Shown: positions 12,583-21,606, counted from the stretch's first letter. The stretch: 64,000 nucleotides of DNA from Pararhodobacter oceanensis (GCF_003076755.1 NZ_QDKM01000006.1:124001-188000), one strand, 5' to 3'. Notes: generated from the sequence alone by a model not told the origin. Made by a program: numbers and translations.

Positions 12583-15500
12583 TCAATGAAAATCCCGACT
12601 CGGAAACAGGATCTTCGCCTGTTCCCGCGGGTGGCGTTTGCTGGTGGCTCCTGAGCCCAATCGCAGCGGGTGGCGGGCGGGGAGTTCGCGCAGCGCGACG
12701 GGGCGGCGGGTCTCGTCGCCGCGGCCTTCGGTGGGATCAATCGCCTCGGCCCCCAGATCGCCCAGAATCGACAGCGTCGGCGACAGATCCTCGACCTCCT
12801 CGGCGATCAGGTGGATGATCCCCTGTTCGCGCTGCAACCGTCCGGTCACCCGCAGCAGCCGCCCGCCGATCACCACGCGGCGGAACCGCTCGTAGACTTT
12901 CGGCCAGACCACCACATTGCAGACATCGGTCTCATCCTCCAGCGTGATGAAAATCACCCCCGAGGCGGTGCCGGGCCGTTGCCGCGTGATCACCAGCCCG
13001 CAGACCGACACGCGGTTCGGCGCCTTTGGCAGGTCGGCATGCGCGGTCAGCCCGGGCAGATGCGGGCGCAGGATTTCCATCGGATGCGCGCGCAAGGACA
13101 GCCGCAGCGCCAGATAATCGTCGATCACCTGCTCGCCCAACGTCATCTGTGGCAGATCGGGGGTGTCCTCGGCGATGCCTTCGCCGTCTTGGCCAAATAG
13201 CGGCAGCGGTTTTGGCGCGCGGATCGCGCGCACCGCCCACAAAGCATCGCGCCGGTTCAGCCGCATGCCGGCGAAAGCATCGGCCTCGGCCAGCCGTTCC
13301 AGCGCGGCAGGCGGCACGCCCGCACGCTGCCACAGGCTCTCGGGGTCGGGATAGCCATTGCCCCGCGCCGCCACGATCCACTCCGCATCCGCCTCGCGCA
13401 GGCCTTTGATCTGGCGAAACCCGAGCCGCAACGCCAGCCGGCCATCGGCGCGCGGCTCTAGCGTATTGTCCCAGTCCGAGCGGTTCACGCAGACCGGCCG
13501 CACCTCGACCCCGTGTTCGCGCACATCCCGCACGATCTGCGCGGGCGCATAAAACCCCATCGGCTGCGAGTTCAGCAGCGCGCAGGCAAAAGCCGCCGGA
13601 TGGTGGCATTTGAGATAGGCCGAGGCATAGACCAGCAGCGCAAAAGAGGCCGCGTGGCTCTCGGGGAAGCCGTATTCGCCAAAGCCCTCAATCTGCGCGA
13701 AACATTGCTCGGCAAAGGGCAATTCATAGCCACGCTCGAGCATCCCGCCGATGAACCGGTCGCGGAATGTGGCAATCGTGCCCATCCGCTTGAAGGTCGC
13801 CAATGAGCGCCGCAGCCGGTCGGCCTCTTCAGGCGAAAATCCCGCCGCGACCACCGCAATCTGCATCGCTTGCTCTTGAAACAGCGGCACGCCCAGCGTC
13901 CGTTCCAGCACCGGTCGCAGGTCAGTCGAGGGCAGGTTGACCGGCTCGCGGCCCTGTCTGCGGTTGATATAGGGATGCACCATGCCGCCCTGAATCGGGC
14001 CGGGGCGGATGATCGCCACCTCGATCACCAGATCATAAAACTCGCGCGGACGCATGCGCGGCAGAAAGTTCATCTGCGCGCGGCTTTCCACCTGAAACAC
14101 CCCAATCGCATCGGCGCGGCACAGCATGTCATAGGTCGGCATGTCCTCGCGCGGCAGGTTCTCAAGGCTGAACTCTGCCCCGCCATGCTGCGCGATCAGA
14201 TCAAAGCTTTTGCGGATACAGGTCAGCATGCCAAGCGACAGCACATCGACCTTCAGGATGCCCAGCGCGTTGATATCATCCTTGTCCCATTCAATCACCG
14301 TGCGCTCCTCCATCGCGGCGTTCTCAATCGGGCAGAGTTCATCAAGCCGCCCTTTGGTGATCACAAAGCCGCCGACATGCTGGCTCAGATGGCGCGGAAA
14401 GCCGATGATCTCGGCGATCAGATGCAGGGTCTGCGCCAGCCGCCGGTCCTCGGGGTTCAACCCCAGTTCGGCCAGCGCTTCGGGCCCCGGCGGGCGCGAG
14501 GTCCAGCCCCAGCTGCTGCCCGCCAGCGCCGCGATCAGATCCTCGCTGAGCCCCATCACCTTGCCGACCTCGCGAATCGCCGCGCGGCTGCGGAAATGGA
14601 TCACCGTCGCGGTCAGCCCGGCGCGGTGGCGGCCATAGGTCTCATAGATATGCTGGATCACCTCCTCGCGGCGCTCATGTTCGAAATCCACGTCGATATC
14701 GGGTGGCTCGCCGCGGGCCTCGGACATGAAGCGCTCAAAGACCATGCTGATCGTGTCCGGCGCCACCTCGGTGATCCCCAGCGCGTAGCAGATCACCGAA
14801 TTCGCCGCCGAGCCGCGCCCCTGACATAAAATCCCGCGCCCGCGCGCAAAGCTGACGATGTCATTGACCGTCAGGAAATAAGAGGAAAATCCCAAGGCTT
14901 TAATAATGCGTAACTCTTTCTCCACCTTACCCAAGGTGTCGGCCGGCACACCGCGCGGAAACCGCCGCCGCAAGCCTTCGCCGGTCAACCGCTCGAGCCG
15001 GTCTTGCGGGGGCTCTGTGCCGGTGATCTCGTCGGGATATTCATAGCTGAGTTCATCGAGCGAAAAAGCGCAGCGTCCGGCGATCTCGAGGGTGCGGCGC
15101 AGGGCGGCGGGATGGTCGCGAAACAGCCGTGCCATATCGCGCGGGGATTTCAGCCGCCGCTCGGCATTGGGCAGGGCGCGGCGGCCGATGGCATCAATGG
15201 TGATACGCTCGCGGATGCAGGTGAGGATATCGGCCAGACGGCGGCGGCGGGCGTGATGCATGATCACATCCCCCACCGCGACCATCGGCACTGCGCTGCG
15301 CTGCGCGGTATCGGCCAATGCGCGCAACCGCGCCGTGTCGCGCCCGTCATAGGCGGGCGCCGCCCCCAGATAGACCTGACCGGGAAAGCGCCGCGCCATA
15401 TCGCGCAACAGCGCATCGGGCGATGCCGTGGTCAAAGGATCGGGTGGCAGGGCGATCAGGATCATCCCTTCTGCGCCCCCCGTTTCCCCGCTCTGTAGAT

Positions 15501-16095
15501 CGCTTAAGGTCAAGCGGCAGTGCCCCTTCTCGACCCGCCGTTTACCAAGGCTCAACAGCCGCGACAGCCGCGCATAGGCGGCGCGGTCGGTGGGCAGCGC
15601 CAGCCATTCGGTGGCGCTATCCTCCAGCACCAACCGCGTGCCGATGATCAATCGCGGCAGGCGCGGCGGCGCCTGCACCCCGCCCCCCGCGCGCTCTTGG
15701 CGGCTCGAGGGATCCTGCACGCTCTGCCCGCGAATGCTGACCGTGCCATCCGCGCCGGTCAGCCCCTCGTCGAGCGCGCGGCGAATTTCACGCAGCGCCG
15801 AATGCGCCCGCACCACCCCGGCCAAGGAATTGCGGTCGGTCACCGCAATCGCCGAAATCCCCAATTCCGCCGCCCGCGCCACCAGTTCCTCGGGATGCGA
15901 GGCACCGGTCAGAAAGGTGAAATTCGAAGTCACACAGAGTTCGGCATAACCTTCCTCCGCCGCCACCGTGCCGCTTCCTACCGGCTTCATCTTGCCCGAA
16001 ATACTCGGTCTTGAACTTTGGGGGGCGCGCGCAGCGCGGGGGGCTGGCCCCCTCTTTTTCTCCACGCCCCTCTTTTTATCAGCACCACGGCTCAT
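12583..16095 (-). CDS. dnaE2: Error-prone DNA polymerase DnaE2
   Basis: The C-family polymerase of the SOS mutasome; it performs mutagenic translesion synthesis with ImuB. It has 1170 residues: a PHP domain at the N-terminus (AELCVTSNFTFLTGASHPEELV), the palm with catalytic aspartates in PPDIDVDFEHERREEV, then fingers, a helix-hairpin-helix region, and an OB-fold near the C-terminus (VSVCGLVITRQRPGTASGV). The start chosen is ATG 16095, which overlaps the imuB stop as ATGA and implies translational coupling. The N-terminus up to about 40 is Lys/Arg/Ala-rich and not conserved. SOS control comes through the shared promoter with imuB. Confidence 0.95.
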   Translation of the reverse strand: MSRGADKKRGVEKKRGPAPRAARAPQSSRPSISGKMKPVGSGTVAAEEGYAELCVTSNFTFLTGASHPEELVARAAELGISAIAVTDRNSLAGVVRAHSALREIRRALDEGLTGADGTVSIRGQSVQDPSSRQERAGGGVQAPPRLPRLIIGTRLVLEDSATEWLALPTDRAAYARLSRLLSLGKRRVEKGHCRLTLSDLQSGETGGAEGMILIALPPDPLTTASPDALLRDMARRFPGQVYLGAAPAYDGRDTARLRALADTAQRSAVPMVAVGDVIMHHARRRRLADILTCIRERITIDAIGRRALPNAERRLKSPRDMARLFRDHPAALRRTLEIAGRCAFSLDELSYEYPDEITGTEPPQDRLERLTGEGLRRRFPRGVPADTLGKVEKELRIIKALGFSSYFLTVNDIVSFARGRGILCQGRGSAANSVICYALGITEVAPDTISMVFERFMSEARGEPPDIDVDFEHERREEVIQHIYETYGRHRAGLTATVIHFRSRAAIREVGKVMGLSEDLIAALAGSSWGWTSRPPGPEALAELGLNPEDRRLAQTLHLIAEIIGFPRHLSQHVGGFVITKGRLDELCPIENAAMEERTVIEWDKDDINALGILKVDVLSLGMLTCIRKSFDLIAQHGGAEFSLENLPREDMPTYDMLCRADAIGVFQVESRAQMNFLPRMRPREFYDLVIEVAIIRPGPIQGGMVHPYINRRQGREPVNLPSTDLRPVLERTLGVPLFQEQAMQIAVVAAGFSPEEADRLRRSLATFKRMGTIATFRDRFIGGMLERGYELPFAEQCFAQIEGFGEYGFPESHAASFALLVYASAYLKCHHPAAFACALLNSQPMGFYAPAQIVRDVREHGVEVRPVCVNRSDWDNTLEPRADGRLALRLGFRQIKGLREADAEWIVAARGNGYPDPESLWQRAGVPPAALERLAEADAFAGMRLNRRDALWAVRAIRAPKPLPLFGQDGEGIAEDTPDLPQMTLGEQVIDDYLALRLSLRAHPMEILRPHLPGLTAHADLPKAPNRVSVCGLVITRQRPGTASGVIFITLEDETDVCNVVVWPKVYERFRRVVIGGRLLRVTGRLQREQGIIHLIAEEVEDLSPTLSILGDLGAEAIDPTEGRGDETRRPVALRELPARHPLRLGSGATSKRHPREQAKILFPSRDFH

Positions 16096-17606
16096 GCGAA
16101 TTCCCCCTGCACCGCCCAGCCCGGCGCTTGCGGGGTGAAAAACGCCCAAAGCCGCAGCCCCTCATCGGTCTCAATCCGCCAGTAATCGCGCACCCCGCTG
16201 CGCCATTCGGGATCGTCGAGCCACCATTCCGGGGTGATCCGCTCAGGCCCGATGGCTTGATGCAGGCCAAGTCTTTGCCCCCGCCAGCGAAACTGTCGCG
16301 GTGGCAGCGGGGCGCTGGGGCCGCTCAGGGGTTCGGGCGGGAACAATAGCAGGGGCCGCTCGGGACCAAAGCGCCAGACGTGGTCGTCGGGGGCGTCGGT
16401 AAACACCGCCGAGGCGATCTGGAAGCCGCGTTCGGGGATATGGCTTTCGGCAGGCAGAAACCGCGCCAGCGCCTCCAGCCCGAGCCGGTTGCCCAGCCGC
16501 GTCATCAGATCGGCCAGATCTTCGCCGGTGATCGTCCCGCCGCTGGCCCGCCTGCGCGCGCCACTGCTCTGCGGCGCCATTATCTGCGCGGGCGGCAGAT
16601 GTTCGGTCAGCGGCGCGCTCAGCCGCAGCCCGTCAAAGCCGAAACCCGCGTCGAGCGCGTCAATCGCGCGTTCGAAGAGCGCGGCCATGGCGGGCGCGTC
16701 GCGCATCGGGCGGGCAAGGACGATCTCGGCCTCGGCACGGCCGCCATCGGCGCGCTGCAACTCCAGCCGCAGCCGCCGCGCGCCGCGATCTTTCGCCACC
16801 AAAGTCTCGCAGAGCCGCGTTAGCAACCGGTTGAGCGCCGCCATCACATCCGAGGTCAGGCCGATCGGTTCGGGCAGGGTCAGGCGGATCGCATAGGACG
16901 GATCATCGGCAGGGGCGGCGACCGGTTCCGAGAGCGCGCCGGTCGCCTGATCAAGCCGCAGCATCAATTCATCGCCAAAACGCCGCACCAGCGTCGCCCG
17001 CGCCGCGCGCCCCAGATCGCGCACCTCGCGCAGGCCAAGTCGCGCGAGACCGGCGCAGGTTTCCTCGGGCAGGCGCAGGGCGGCCATCGGCAAGGCGGCA
17101 ATCGCGGTGGCGGCATCTTCGGTGATGACCAGCGGCGTGGCGCCGTATCGCGCCAACCCCCAAGCCGCGCCGCGGGTCGGGGCAATGGCAATGCGCGCCT
17201 CAAACCCCATCGCCGCCAGCCGGTTGCGCAGATCAACGGCCAGCGCCTCTTCGCCGCCGACCAGATGCGCAGCGCCGGTGATATCGAGGATCAACCCGTC
17301 GTCACCATCCACCGCCGCCCAAGGCGCATAGCGCAACACCCAACGGCGCAACGCCAGTAACGCGCGCCGCGGCACCTCGGGGTCATAGGGCTGGGTGAGC
17401 AGCCCCGGCAGCAGCGCCCGCGCCTCGGAGAGCGCCTGCCCGCGCCGCAGCCCCTGCTCTTGCGCAGCCGCGTTCAGGCAGGCCAGCACATCGCCGCGCC
17501 CCTGCCGTGCCACCATTGCAAAAGCCCCCTGCGCCTCGCCCGCGCGGCGCAACGCCAACTCGCTGGCCAGCCGGGGCAGGCAGAGGGACAACACGCATTG
17601 TGTCAT
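16092..17606 (-). CDS. imuB: ImuB, catalytically inactive Y-family polymerase of the SOS mutasome
   Basis: A 504-residue DinB-like protein that bridges DnaE2 to the sliding clamp. The normal Y-family active-site acids are replaced: the N-terminus reads LSLCLPRLASELALRR instead of a DMDAFFA-type motif, and the SIDE motif becomes AVDGDDGLILDITG. That combination is the ImuB hallmark. The little-finger region and the C-terminal tail, with RPLLLFPPEPL, are present. Start ATG 17606 is used; GTG 17609 is an alternative. A GTTC-N7-GTTC box sits 14 bases upstream. The usual partner imuA is absent upstream: only about 200 non-coding bases separate imuB from the next gene. Confidence 0.92.
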   Translation of the reverse strand: MTQCVLSLCLPRLASELALRRAGEAQGAFAMVARQGRGDVLACLNAAAQEQGLRRGQALSEARALLPGLLTQPYDPEVPRRALLALRRWVLRYAPWAAVDGDDGLILDITGAAHLVGGEEALAVDLRNRLAAMGFEARIAIAPTRGAAWGLARYGATPLVITEDAATAIAALPMAALRLPEETCAGLARLGLREVRDLGRAARATLVRRFGDELMLRLDQATGALSEPVAAPADDPSYAIRLTLPEPIGLTSDVMAALNRLLTRLCETLVAKDRGARRLRLELQRADGGRAEAEIVLARPMRDAPAMAALFERAIDALDAGFGFDGLRLSAPLTEHLPPAQIMAPQSSGARRRASGGTITGEDLADLMTRLGNRLGLEALARFLPAESHIPERGFQIASAVFTDAPDDHVWRFGPERPLLLFPPEPLSGPSAPLPPRQFRWRGQRLGLHQAIGPERITPEWWLDDPEWRSGVRDYWRIETDEGLRLWAFFTPQAPGWAVQGEFA

Positions 17607-17619
17607 CACTCGTCACCGT

Positions 17620-17634
17620 GTTCGCCATTTGTTC
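17620..17634. promoter_or_regulatory. SOS (LexA) box upstream of imuB-dnaE2
   Basis: GTTCGCCATTTGTTC is an exact match to the alphaproteobacterial LexA operator GTTC-N7-GTTC. It lies 14 bases upstream of the imuB start, in the right place to repress the imuB-dnaE2 operon until DNA damage. Confidence 0.85.
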
Positions 17635-17710
17635 ACATTTTTACGCGAGGCTCAGGGGTGAGTCGAGTCCGGATGACGGCGGGTTTTCGGGGTGAGGGGG
17701 GGCGGTTCTC

Positions 17711-17800
17711 GGGGGCATCGAGCCCCCTCACCCCGCCGGGAGGTTTCACCTCCCACGGCGCTGGCGCGCCTCCCTCCAGAGTATTTTTCGCAAGATGAAG
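17711..17800 (+). repeat. Family C cassette, copy C3, at the 3' end of the ThDP enzyme gene
   Basis: Hairpins GGGGGC-ATCGA-GCCCCC (17711-17727) and GGGAGGT-TTC-ACCTCCC (17738-17754), then the box GAGTATTTTTCGCAAGATGA, ending 14 bases from the minus-strand stop at 17814. In gene sense the order is stop, box, hairpins. The cassette may terminate that transcript before the imuB promoter. Confidence 0.65.
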
Positions 17801-17813
17801 AGGGGCACGCGGG

Positions 17814-19472
17814 TTAATTCTTGGTTTGGGCCTGGGCGCGGACCGCGTCGAGACTGGCGCCGGGGGTCAGGGCTTGCGGGTCGAGGTGTAGCTCGATGAT
17901 CGCCACGGTTCCGGCGGCTTGGGCACGGGCGAAGGCGGCGGGAAAGTCCTCGGTGCGGGTCACGGTTTCGCCGTGCCCGCCGTAGGCGCGGGCGAGGGCG
18001 GTGTAATCGGGGTTGAACAGATCGGTGCCCGAAACGCGGGCCGGATAATGGCGTTCCTGATGCATGCGGATGGTGCCGTAGCGGCCGTTATTAGCGAGGA
18101 TGACGATTGGTTTGGCGCCGTATTGGCGGGCGGTGGAGAGCTCATTGAGGGTCATCTGAAAGCAGCCGTCACCGGCAAAGCAGATCACCGGCAGATCCGG
18201 GCGCTCGAGGCTGGCGGCCACGGCGGCGGGGAAGCCGTAGCCCATGCTGCCCGAAGTGGGCGCGAGTTGGCCGGGGTAGGCGCGGGGGCGGAAATAGCGG
18301 TGCATCCAGGCGGCGTAATTGCCGGCGCCATTGGTGGTGATGGCGGCGTCGGGGAGGGTGTCGGAGAGATAGCGCATGATCTCTTCGAGTTTCACCGCGC
18401 CGGGGGTTTCGCGGGGCGTGACCCAGCCGCGGTAATCGGCCTGCGCGGCGGCGGTCCAGGCGGACCAATCGGGGAGGTCTGTGGGCACGCTGGCGGCGAG
18501 GGCGGCGATGATCGCGGGGGCGGCCTGGGGAATCGCGAGATCGGGGCGGAAGACGCGGCCCAATTCATCGGGGTCGGCGTGGATGTGGATGATCGTCGTG
18601 TCCGGCGCCTCGGGGGCGACGATCTGGTAGCCGTCGGTGGCGATATCGCCGAAGCGGGCGCCGAGGATCAGCAGGCAGTCGGCCTCAGCGAGGCGTTTGG
18701 CCAGCGCGGGGTTCATGCCGACGCCGAGATCGCCGGCGTAATTGGGGTGGCGGTTGTCGATCCGGTCCTGGCGGCGGAAGGTGACGGCGACGGGGAGGCC
18801 GGAGCTGGTTGAAAGGCTGGCGAGGTCCTGCGCGGCTTGCGGCGACCAATGTGGGCCGCCGGCGATGATCAGGGGTTTGCGGGCGTGGCGCAACCTGTCC
18901 CAGATCGCGGCGGTCTGTGCCTCGGAGGGGGCGGTGATGGGCGCGATGCGGGCGGGCAGGTCGGGGATATCGGCGCGCGCCGAGAGCATGTTTTCGGGCA
19001 GGGCGAGCACGACCGGGCCGGGGCGGCCGGAATTCGCCACATGGAAGGCGCGGCTGAGGTATTCGGGGAGGCGGTGGATATCGTCGATCTCGGTGACCCA
19101 TTTGGCGAGCGATCCGAAGGTGGCGCGGTAGTCGAGCTCCTGGAAGGCTTCGCGGTCGCGGTGGCCACTGTCGATCTGGCCGACAAAGAGGATCAGGGGC
19201 GTGCTGTCCTGGCGCGCGATATGGATGCCTGACGCGGCATTGGTGGCGCCGGGGCCGCGGGTGACGAAGGCGATGCCGGTCTCGCCGGTGAGTTTGGCAT
19301 GGGCCTCGGCCATCATCGCGGCGCCGCCTTCGTGGCGGCAAACGATGTTCTGGATCTCGCTGTCATGGAGCCCGTCAAGGGCGGCGAGAAAGCTTTCACC
19401 GGGGACGGAAAAGACCCGGCGGATGCCTTGGGTTTTAAGATGATCGACCAGAATTTGCCCGCCGTGCCGCAT
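17814..19472 (-). CDS. Thiamine diphosphate-dependent enzyme, acetolactate synthase-like
   Basis: A 552-residue ThDP enzyme with the three POX/ALS-family domains. The N-terminal Pyr domain has the cofactor-activating Glu48 in NIVCRHEGGAAMMAEA. A central Rossmann-like domain spans about 185-330. The C-terminal PP domain has the ThDP/Mg motif GDGCFQMTLNELSTARQYG ending in ANN. Members decarboxylate 2-oxo acids and ligate or release the product. It is not the biosynthetic IlvB by context: no ilvH/N gene is adjacent. The substrate is unknown. Start ATG 19472 has GAGGGG upstream. A perfect 18-bp palindrome lies 72 bases upstream of the start. Confidence 0.85.
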   Translation of the reverse strand: MRHGGQILVDHLKTQGIRRVFSVPGESFLAALDGLHDSEIQNIVCRHEGGAAMMAEAHAKLTGETGIAFVTRGPGATNAASGIHIARQDSTPLILFVGQIDSGHRDREAFQELDYRATFGSLAKWVTEIDDIHRLPEYLSRAFHVANSGRPGPVVLALPENMLSARADIPDLPARIAPITAPSEAQTAAIWDRLRHARKPLIIAGGPHWSPQAAQDLASLSTSSGLPVAVTFRRQDRIDNRHPNYAGDLGVGMNPALAKRLAEADCLLILGARFGDIATDGYQIVAPEAPDTTIIHIHADPDELGRVFRPDLAIPQAAPAIIAALAASVPTDLPDWSAWTAAAQADYRGWVTPRETPGAVKLEEIMRYLSDTLPDAAITTNGAGNYAAWMHRYFRPRAYPGQLAPTSGSMGYGFPAAVAASLERPDLPVICFAGDGCFQMTLNELSTARQYGAKPIVILANNGRYGTIRMHQERHYPARVSGTDLFNPDYTALARAYGGHGETVTRTEDFPAAFARAQAAGTVAIIELHLDPQALTPGASLDAVRAQAQTKN

Positions 19473-19543
19473 GATTTTCCCCTCGCTTTGATGGGGCGAA
19501 GGTGGCGGATCATCGGCGGCTTTGCAAGCGGAGCGAGGGGTGT

Positions 19544-19561
19544 GGGACAGGCGCCTGTCCC
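19544..19561. promoter_or_regulatory. Perfect 18-bp palindrome, candidate operator
   Basis: GGGACAGGCGCCTGTCCC is self-complementary over all 18 bases. The half-site GGGACAGG recurs at 19568-19575. It lies 72 bases upstream of the ThDP enzyme start. A dimeric repressor site is plausible but unproven. Confidence 0.4.
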
Positions 19562-19658
19562 GCGCGTGGGACAGGGGGTGGGGTGAGGGAAAACAAGGGG
19601 TTAGCTTGTTGGGTTAAGGAGTTGTTAGGGGTGTTCTTGGGGGCAGGTGGGGGATTTT

Positions 19659-19680
19659 GAGTATTTTTGGCAAGATGAAA
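19659..19680 (+). repeat. Family C box, copy C4
   Basis: GAGTATTTTTGGCAAGATGA, identical over 20 bases to C5. This copy has no flanking hairpin and does not adjoin a stop codon. Confidence 0.55.
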
Positions 19681-19886
19681 CGGGGGTGCGAGTGGGTGAG
19701 GTGGCGCGGTTTGGTGTAGGGGGATCCGCGATAGGGGTTTGGACCGCAGCGAGACAATGCTGCGGCGAATACGAAATGCGACAACGCACAGAATCTGGGC
19801 ATGGAAAAATTGGGCACGTGCTAGCGCGACTTGCAAGCTAAGCAGTTGTATGGGATTCCTTTTAGATCTTGGATTGGCTTGGTGAT

Positions 19887-20651
19887 ATGACAGAGCGATA
19901 TACTGAGAAGCTAAGCCTATACGGTCGTGCCAGCATTTTCACGGCTGATGAACTTCGGCGGCAAAAAAGGTTAAACCTAAATGTAGTCAATGAGAGCGTT
20001 CTCGAAGGGCTAGTTAATCAAAAGGAAAAGCAAGAAGCTCAGCAGAATAATATAATTCGCTCTCTTGTGATCTCGCTTTTCTTCGCTTTCGTCTCTTGGA
20101 ACGGGGGTAACATACGAATTCCTGGAACTGGAGCGTCTATATCAGAAATTCCCGCATTTTTAGAGATAAGCTTGATAACGGCGGCGTTTAGCGTCTTAAT
20201 GATAACTTATTCATTTCTGTCTATACAGTTATACGGCGCAGTCATTACGGAGGTGGCAAGGGCCGTAGTGGCAAAAAGCAAGCTAGATCCAGACATATTT
20301 GCCGCTGCCCGTTCTCAGAACTGGCTGTTTGTAAAGTACTTTAAGTATGCACCGGTCGATGGTAGGCTGCCGGTTTATAAAATCTCGAAGATCGGTAAAT
20401 ATTTTTATGATGCCCTTATCGCATCTTTTTCTCTGATTGTTCTCGGTTTATGGGTTCTTGCGATTAGCAGTATTCTGTTTATTGCACATACAGGGTTATC
20501 TAATGATGCGGCCGGATGGGCAGTTTATATTACTTGCGGCGTAATAATTGCCGCATCATTTATTTCGATGGCGGCAAATATCGTTGAATTTACACACGAA
20601 GTGGATTTCGCGGTGCTTGAGAAAATTGATACCGATAGAGGTGATCTCTGA
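19887..20651 (+). CDS. AT-rich orphan membrane protein of unknown function
   Basis: A 254-residue protein from ATG 19887 (MTERYTEK); TTG 19869 would add six residues. Counted by hand, two 60-base lines inside it are 40% and 37% GC, against 70% in a sampled neighbouring gene, so recent transfer is likely. The N-terminus is hydrophilic and probably helical (about 1-55, Glu/Lys/Gln-rich). Four hydrophobic segments follow, near 57-75, 89-114, 178-204 and 212-236, with a 60-residue soluble loop between the second and third containing FAAARSQNWLFVKYFKYAP. I recognise no family and found no phage, toxin or transposase partner. Confidence 0.7.
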   Translation: MTERYTEKLSLYGRASIFTADELRRQKRLNLNVVNESVLEGLVNQKEKQEAQQNNIIRSLVISLFFAFVSWNGGNIRIPGTGASISEIPAFLEISLITAAFSVLMITYSFLSIQLYGAVITEVARAVVAKSKLDPDIFAAARSQNWLFVKYFKYAPVDGRLPVYKISKIGKYFYDALIASFSLIVLGLWVLAISSILFIAHTGLSNDAAGWAVYITCGVIIAASFISMAANIVEFTHEVDFAVLEKIDTDRGDL

Positions 20652-20810
20652 AAATAAATCGAAACTTGGAGCGGTTTGAAGAGTTTGTTTGTTGACCGTT
20701 AGAGAACAATGACCGAGGTGCGACAACCGCAAGCATAGTTCTCAGGCATGACTTTCCAAACCCACGCCCCCCGCACATGTTTGCGAGGGCGCGTGGTGAG
20801 CGGCGGCGCG

Positions 20811-21236
20811 CTACCCCCCATGCACGTCCGCACGCATACGGCTGATGTGGTCGTCCCAGCCTTTGTCGAGGGCCAGTGTCAGGTCGAAGGCTTCGGCGCC
20901 TTGCGGCAGGCCTGTGTGTTCCAGTGACAGGCGGGTGCCGCCGGGGACTTCGGTGAGGGTCCAGATCACCGTGCTGGTGGCCTCGCCCATCGGCGCAATG
21001 GTAAAGCTGTATTCCAGCCGGTTGAAGGGATCGGCGTGCAGCACCTCGCCCCACATCAACCTGTTGCCCGATTCGGTGCCGAACATCTCGTAGGGGCCGG
21101 GCGTCAGCGTGGATTCGGGTTTGTGAAACCAGATCGCCAGTTTCTCGGGTTCGGTCAGATAGGCCCAGACCTGCGCCGGTGTGGCGCGCAGGTAGATGGT
21201 TTTATGCAGGCTGGTCGCGGCTGTGGTGGCAGTCAT
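20811..21236 (-). CDS. SRPBCC (AHSA1-type) ligand-binding domain protein
   Basis: A 141-residue START/Bet v 1-like protein. The N-terminal LHKTIYLRATPAQVWAYLTEPEKLAIWF is the usual opening of the AHSA1 group. It has DPFNRLEYSFTIAP and the C-terminal KGWDDHISRMR helix that closes the cavity. The family binds hydrophobic small molecules; the ligand is unknown. Its start overlaps the stop of the upstream ArsR gene by four bases (ATGA), a very common operon in which the pair responds to the same signal. Control is expected through the twin palindromes at 21577-21622. Confidence 0.88.
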   Translation of the reverse strand: MTATTAATSLHKTIYLRATPAQVWAYLTEPEKLAIWFHKPESTLTPGPYEMFGTESGNRLMWGEVLHADPFNRLEYSFTIAPMGEATSTVIWTLTEVPGGTRLSLEHTGLPQGAEAFDLTLALDKGWDDHISRMRADVHGG

Positions 21237-21556
21237 TGGATGTCCTTTTCAATGGCGGATTTGAGGGCGGCGAGGCGTTCGTCCCAGAAGATATCGAAGG
21301 CGCCGAGCCAGTTGGCGACGGATTTGAGGCCATCGGGGCGCAGCGCGTTGACGCGGGTGCGGCCCTCGGCGCGGGTCTCGATCAGCGCCCCGTCATGCAG
21401 GATCGAAAGGTGTTTTTTCACCGCCGCGCGGGTCATGTCGAAATGCCCCGCGACCTCGGCAATGGTCATCTCGCGCTGCGCCAAAAGCGCGAGGATCTGG
21501 CGCCGCGTGGGATCGGCGAGGGCGCGGAAGGCGTGTTGTTGCAGGTCTTGGGTCAC
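21233..21556 (-). CDS. ArsR-family winged-helix repressor (SRPBCC-linked type)
   Basis: A 107-residue ArsR/SmtB-like regulator. The recognition region is IAEVAGHFDMTRAAVKKHLSIL (about 32-53), with the wing GALIETRAEGRTRVNAL. It lacks the metal-binding ELCVC cysteine motif of metal sensors, consistent with the subgroup that regulates SRPBCC genes. The start is GTG 21556 with AGGTG upstream. Two identical-arm palindromes lie 21 and 51 bases upstream and are the likely autoregulatory operators. Confidence 0.88.
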   Translation of the reverse strand: MTQDLQQHAFRALADPTRRQILALLAQREMTIAEVAGHFDMTRAAVKKHLSILHDGALIETRAEGRTRVNALRPDGLKSVANWLGAFDIFWDERLAALKSAIEKDIQ

Positions 21557-21576
21557 GGGGCACCTGTGGGAGTTGT

Positions 21577-21592
21577 GATACCTTTTGGTATC
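21577..21592. promoter_or_regulatory. Operator palindrome 1 of the arsR-SRPBCC operon
   Basis: GATACCTTTTGGTATC: perfect 6-bp arms around a TTTT centre, 21 bases upstream of the ArsR start. The arms are identical to those of operator 2. Confidence 0.75.
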
Positions 21593-21606
21593 TCTTTTCT
21601 GTATGC

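Larger units (their letters stand above)
19473..19886. other. Gap between the ThDP enzyme and the AT-rich membrane gene
   Basis: About 410 bases without a convincing gene. It holds the palindrome at 19544-19561, a G/T-rich low-complexity stretch (about 19570-19660), family C box C4, and the shift to AT-rich DNA from about 19840. Confidence 0.5.

Noticed and set aside
17610-17813. A short imuA gene upstream of imuB
   Set aside because: No frame in this 200-base gap is long enough or resembles ImuA; it holds the SOS box and a 3'-end cassette.
17919-18812. A 297-codon plus-strand open frame rich in Gly and Ala
   Set aside because: Antisense to the ThDP enzyme, whose catalytic motifs are intact.
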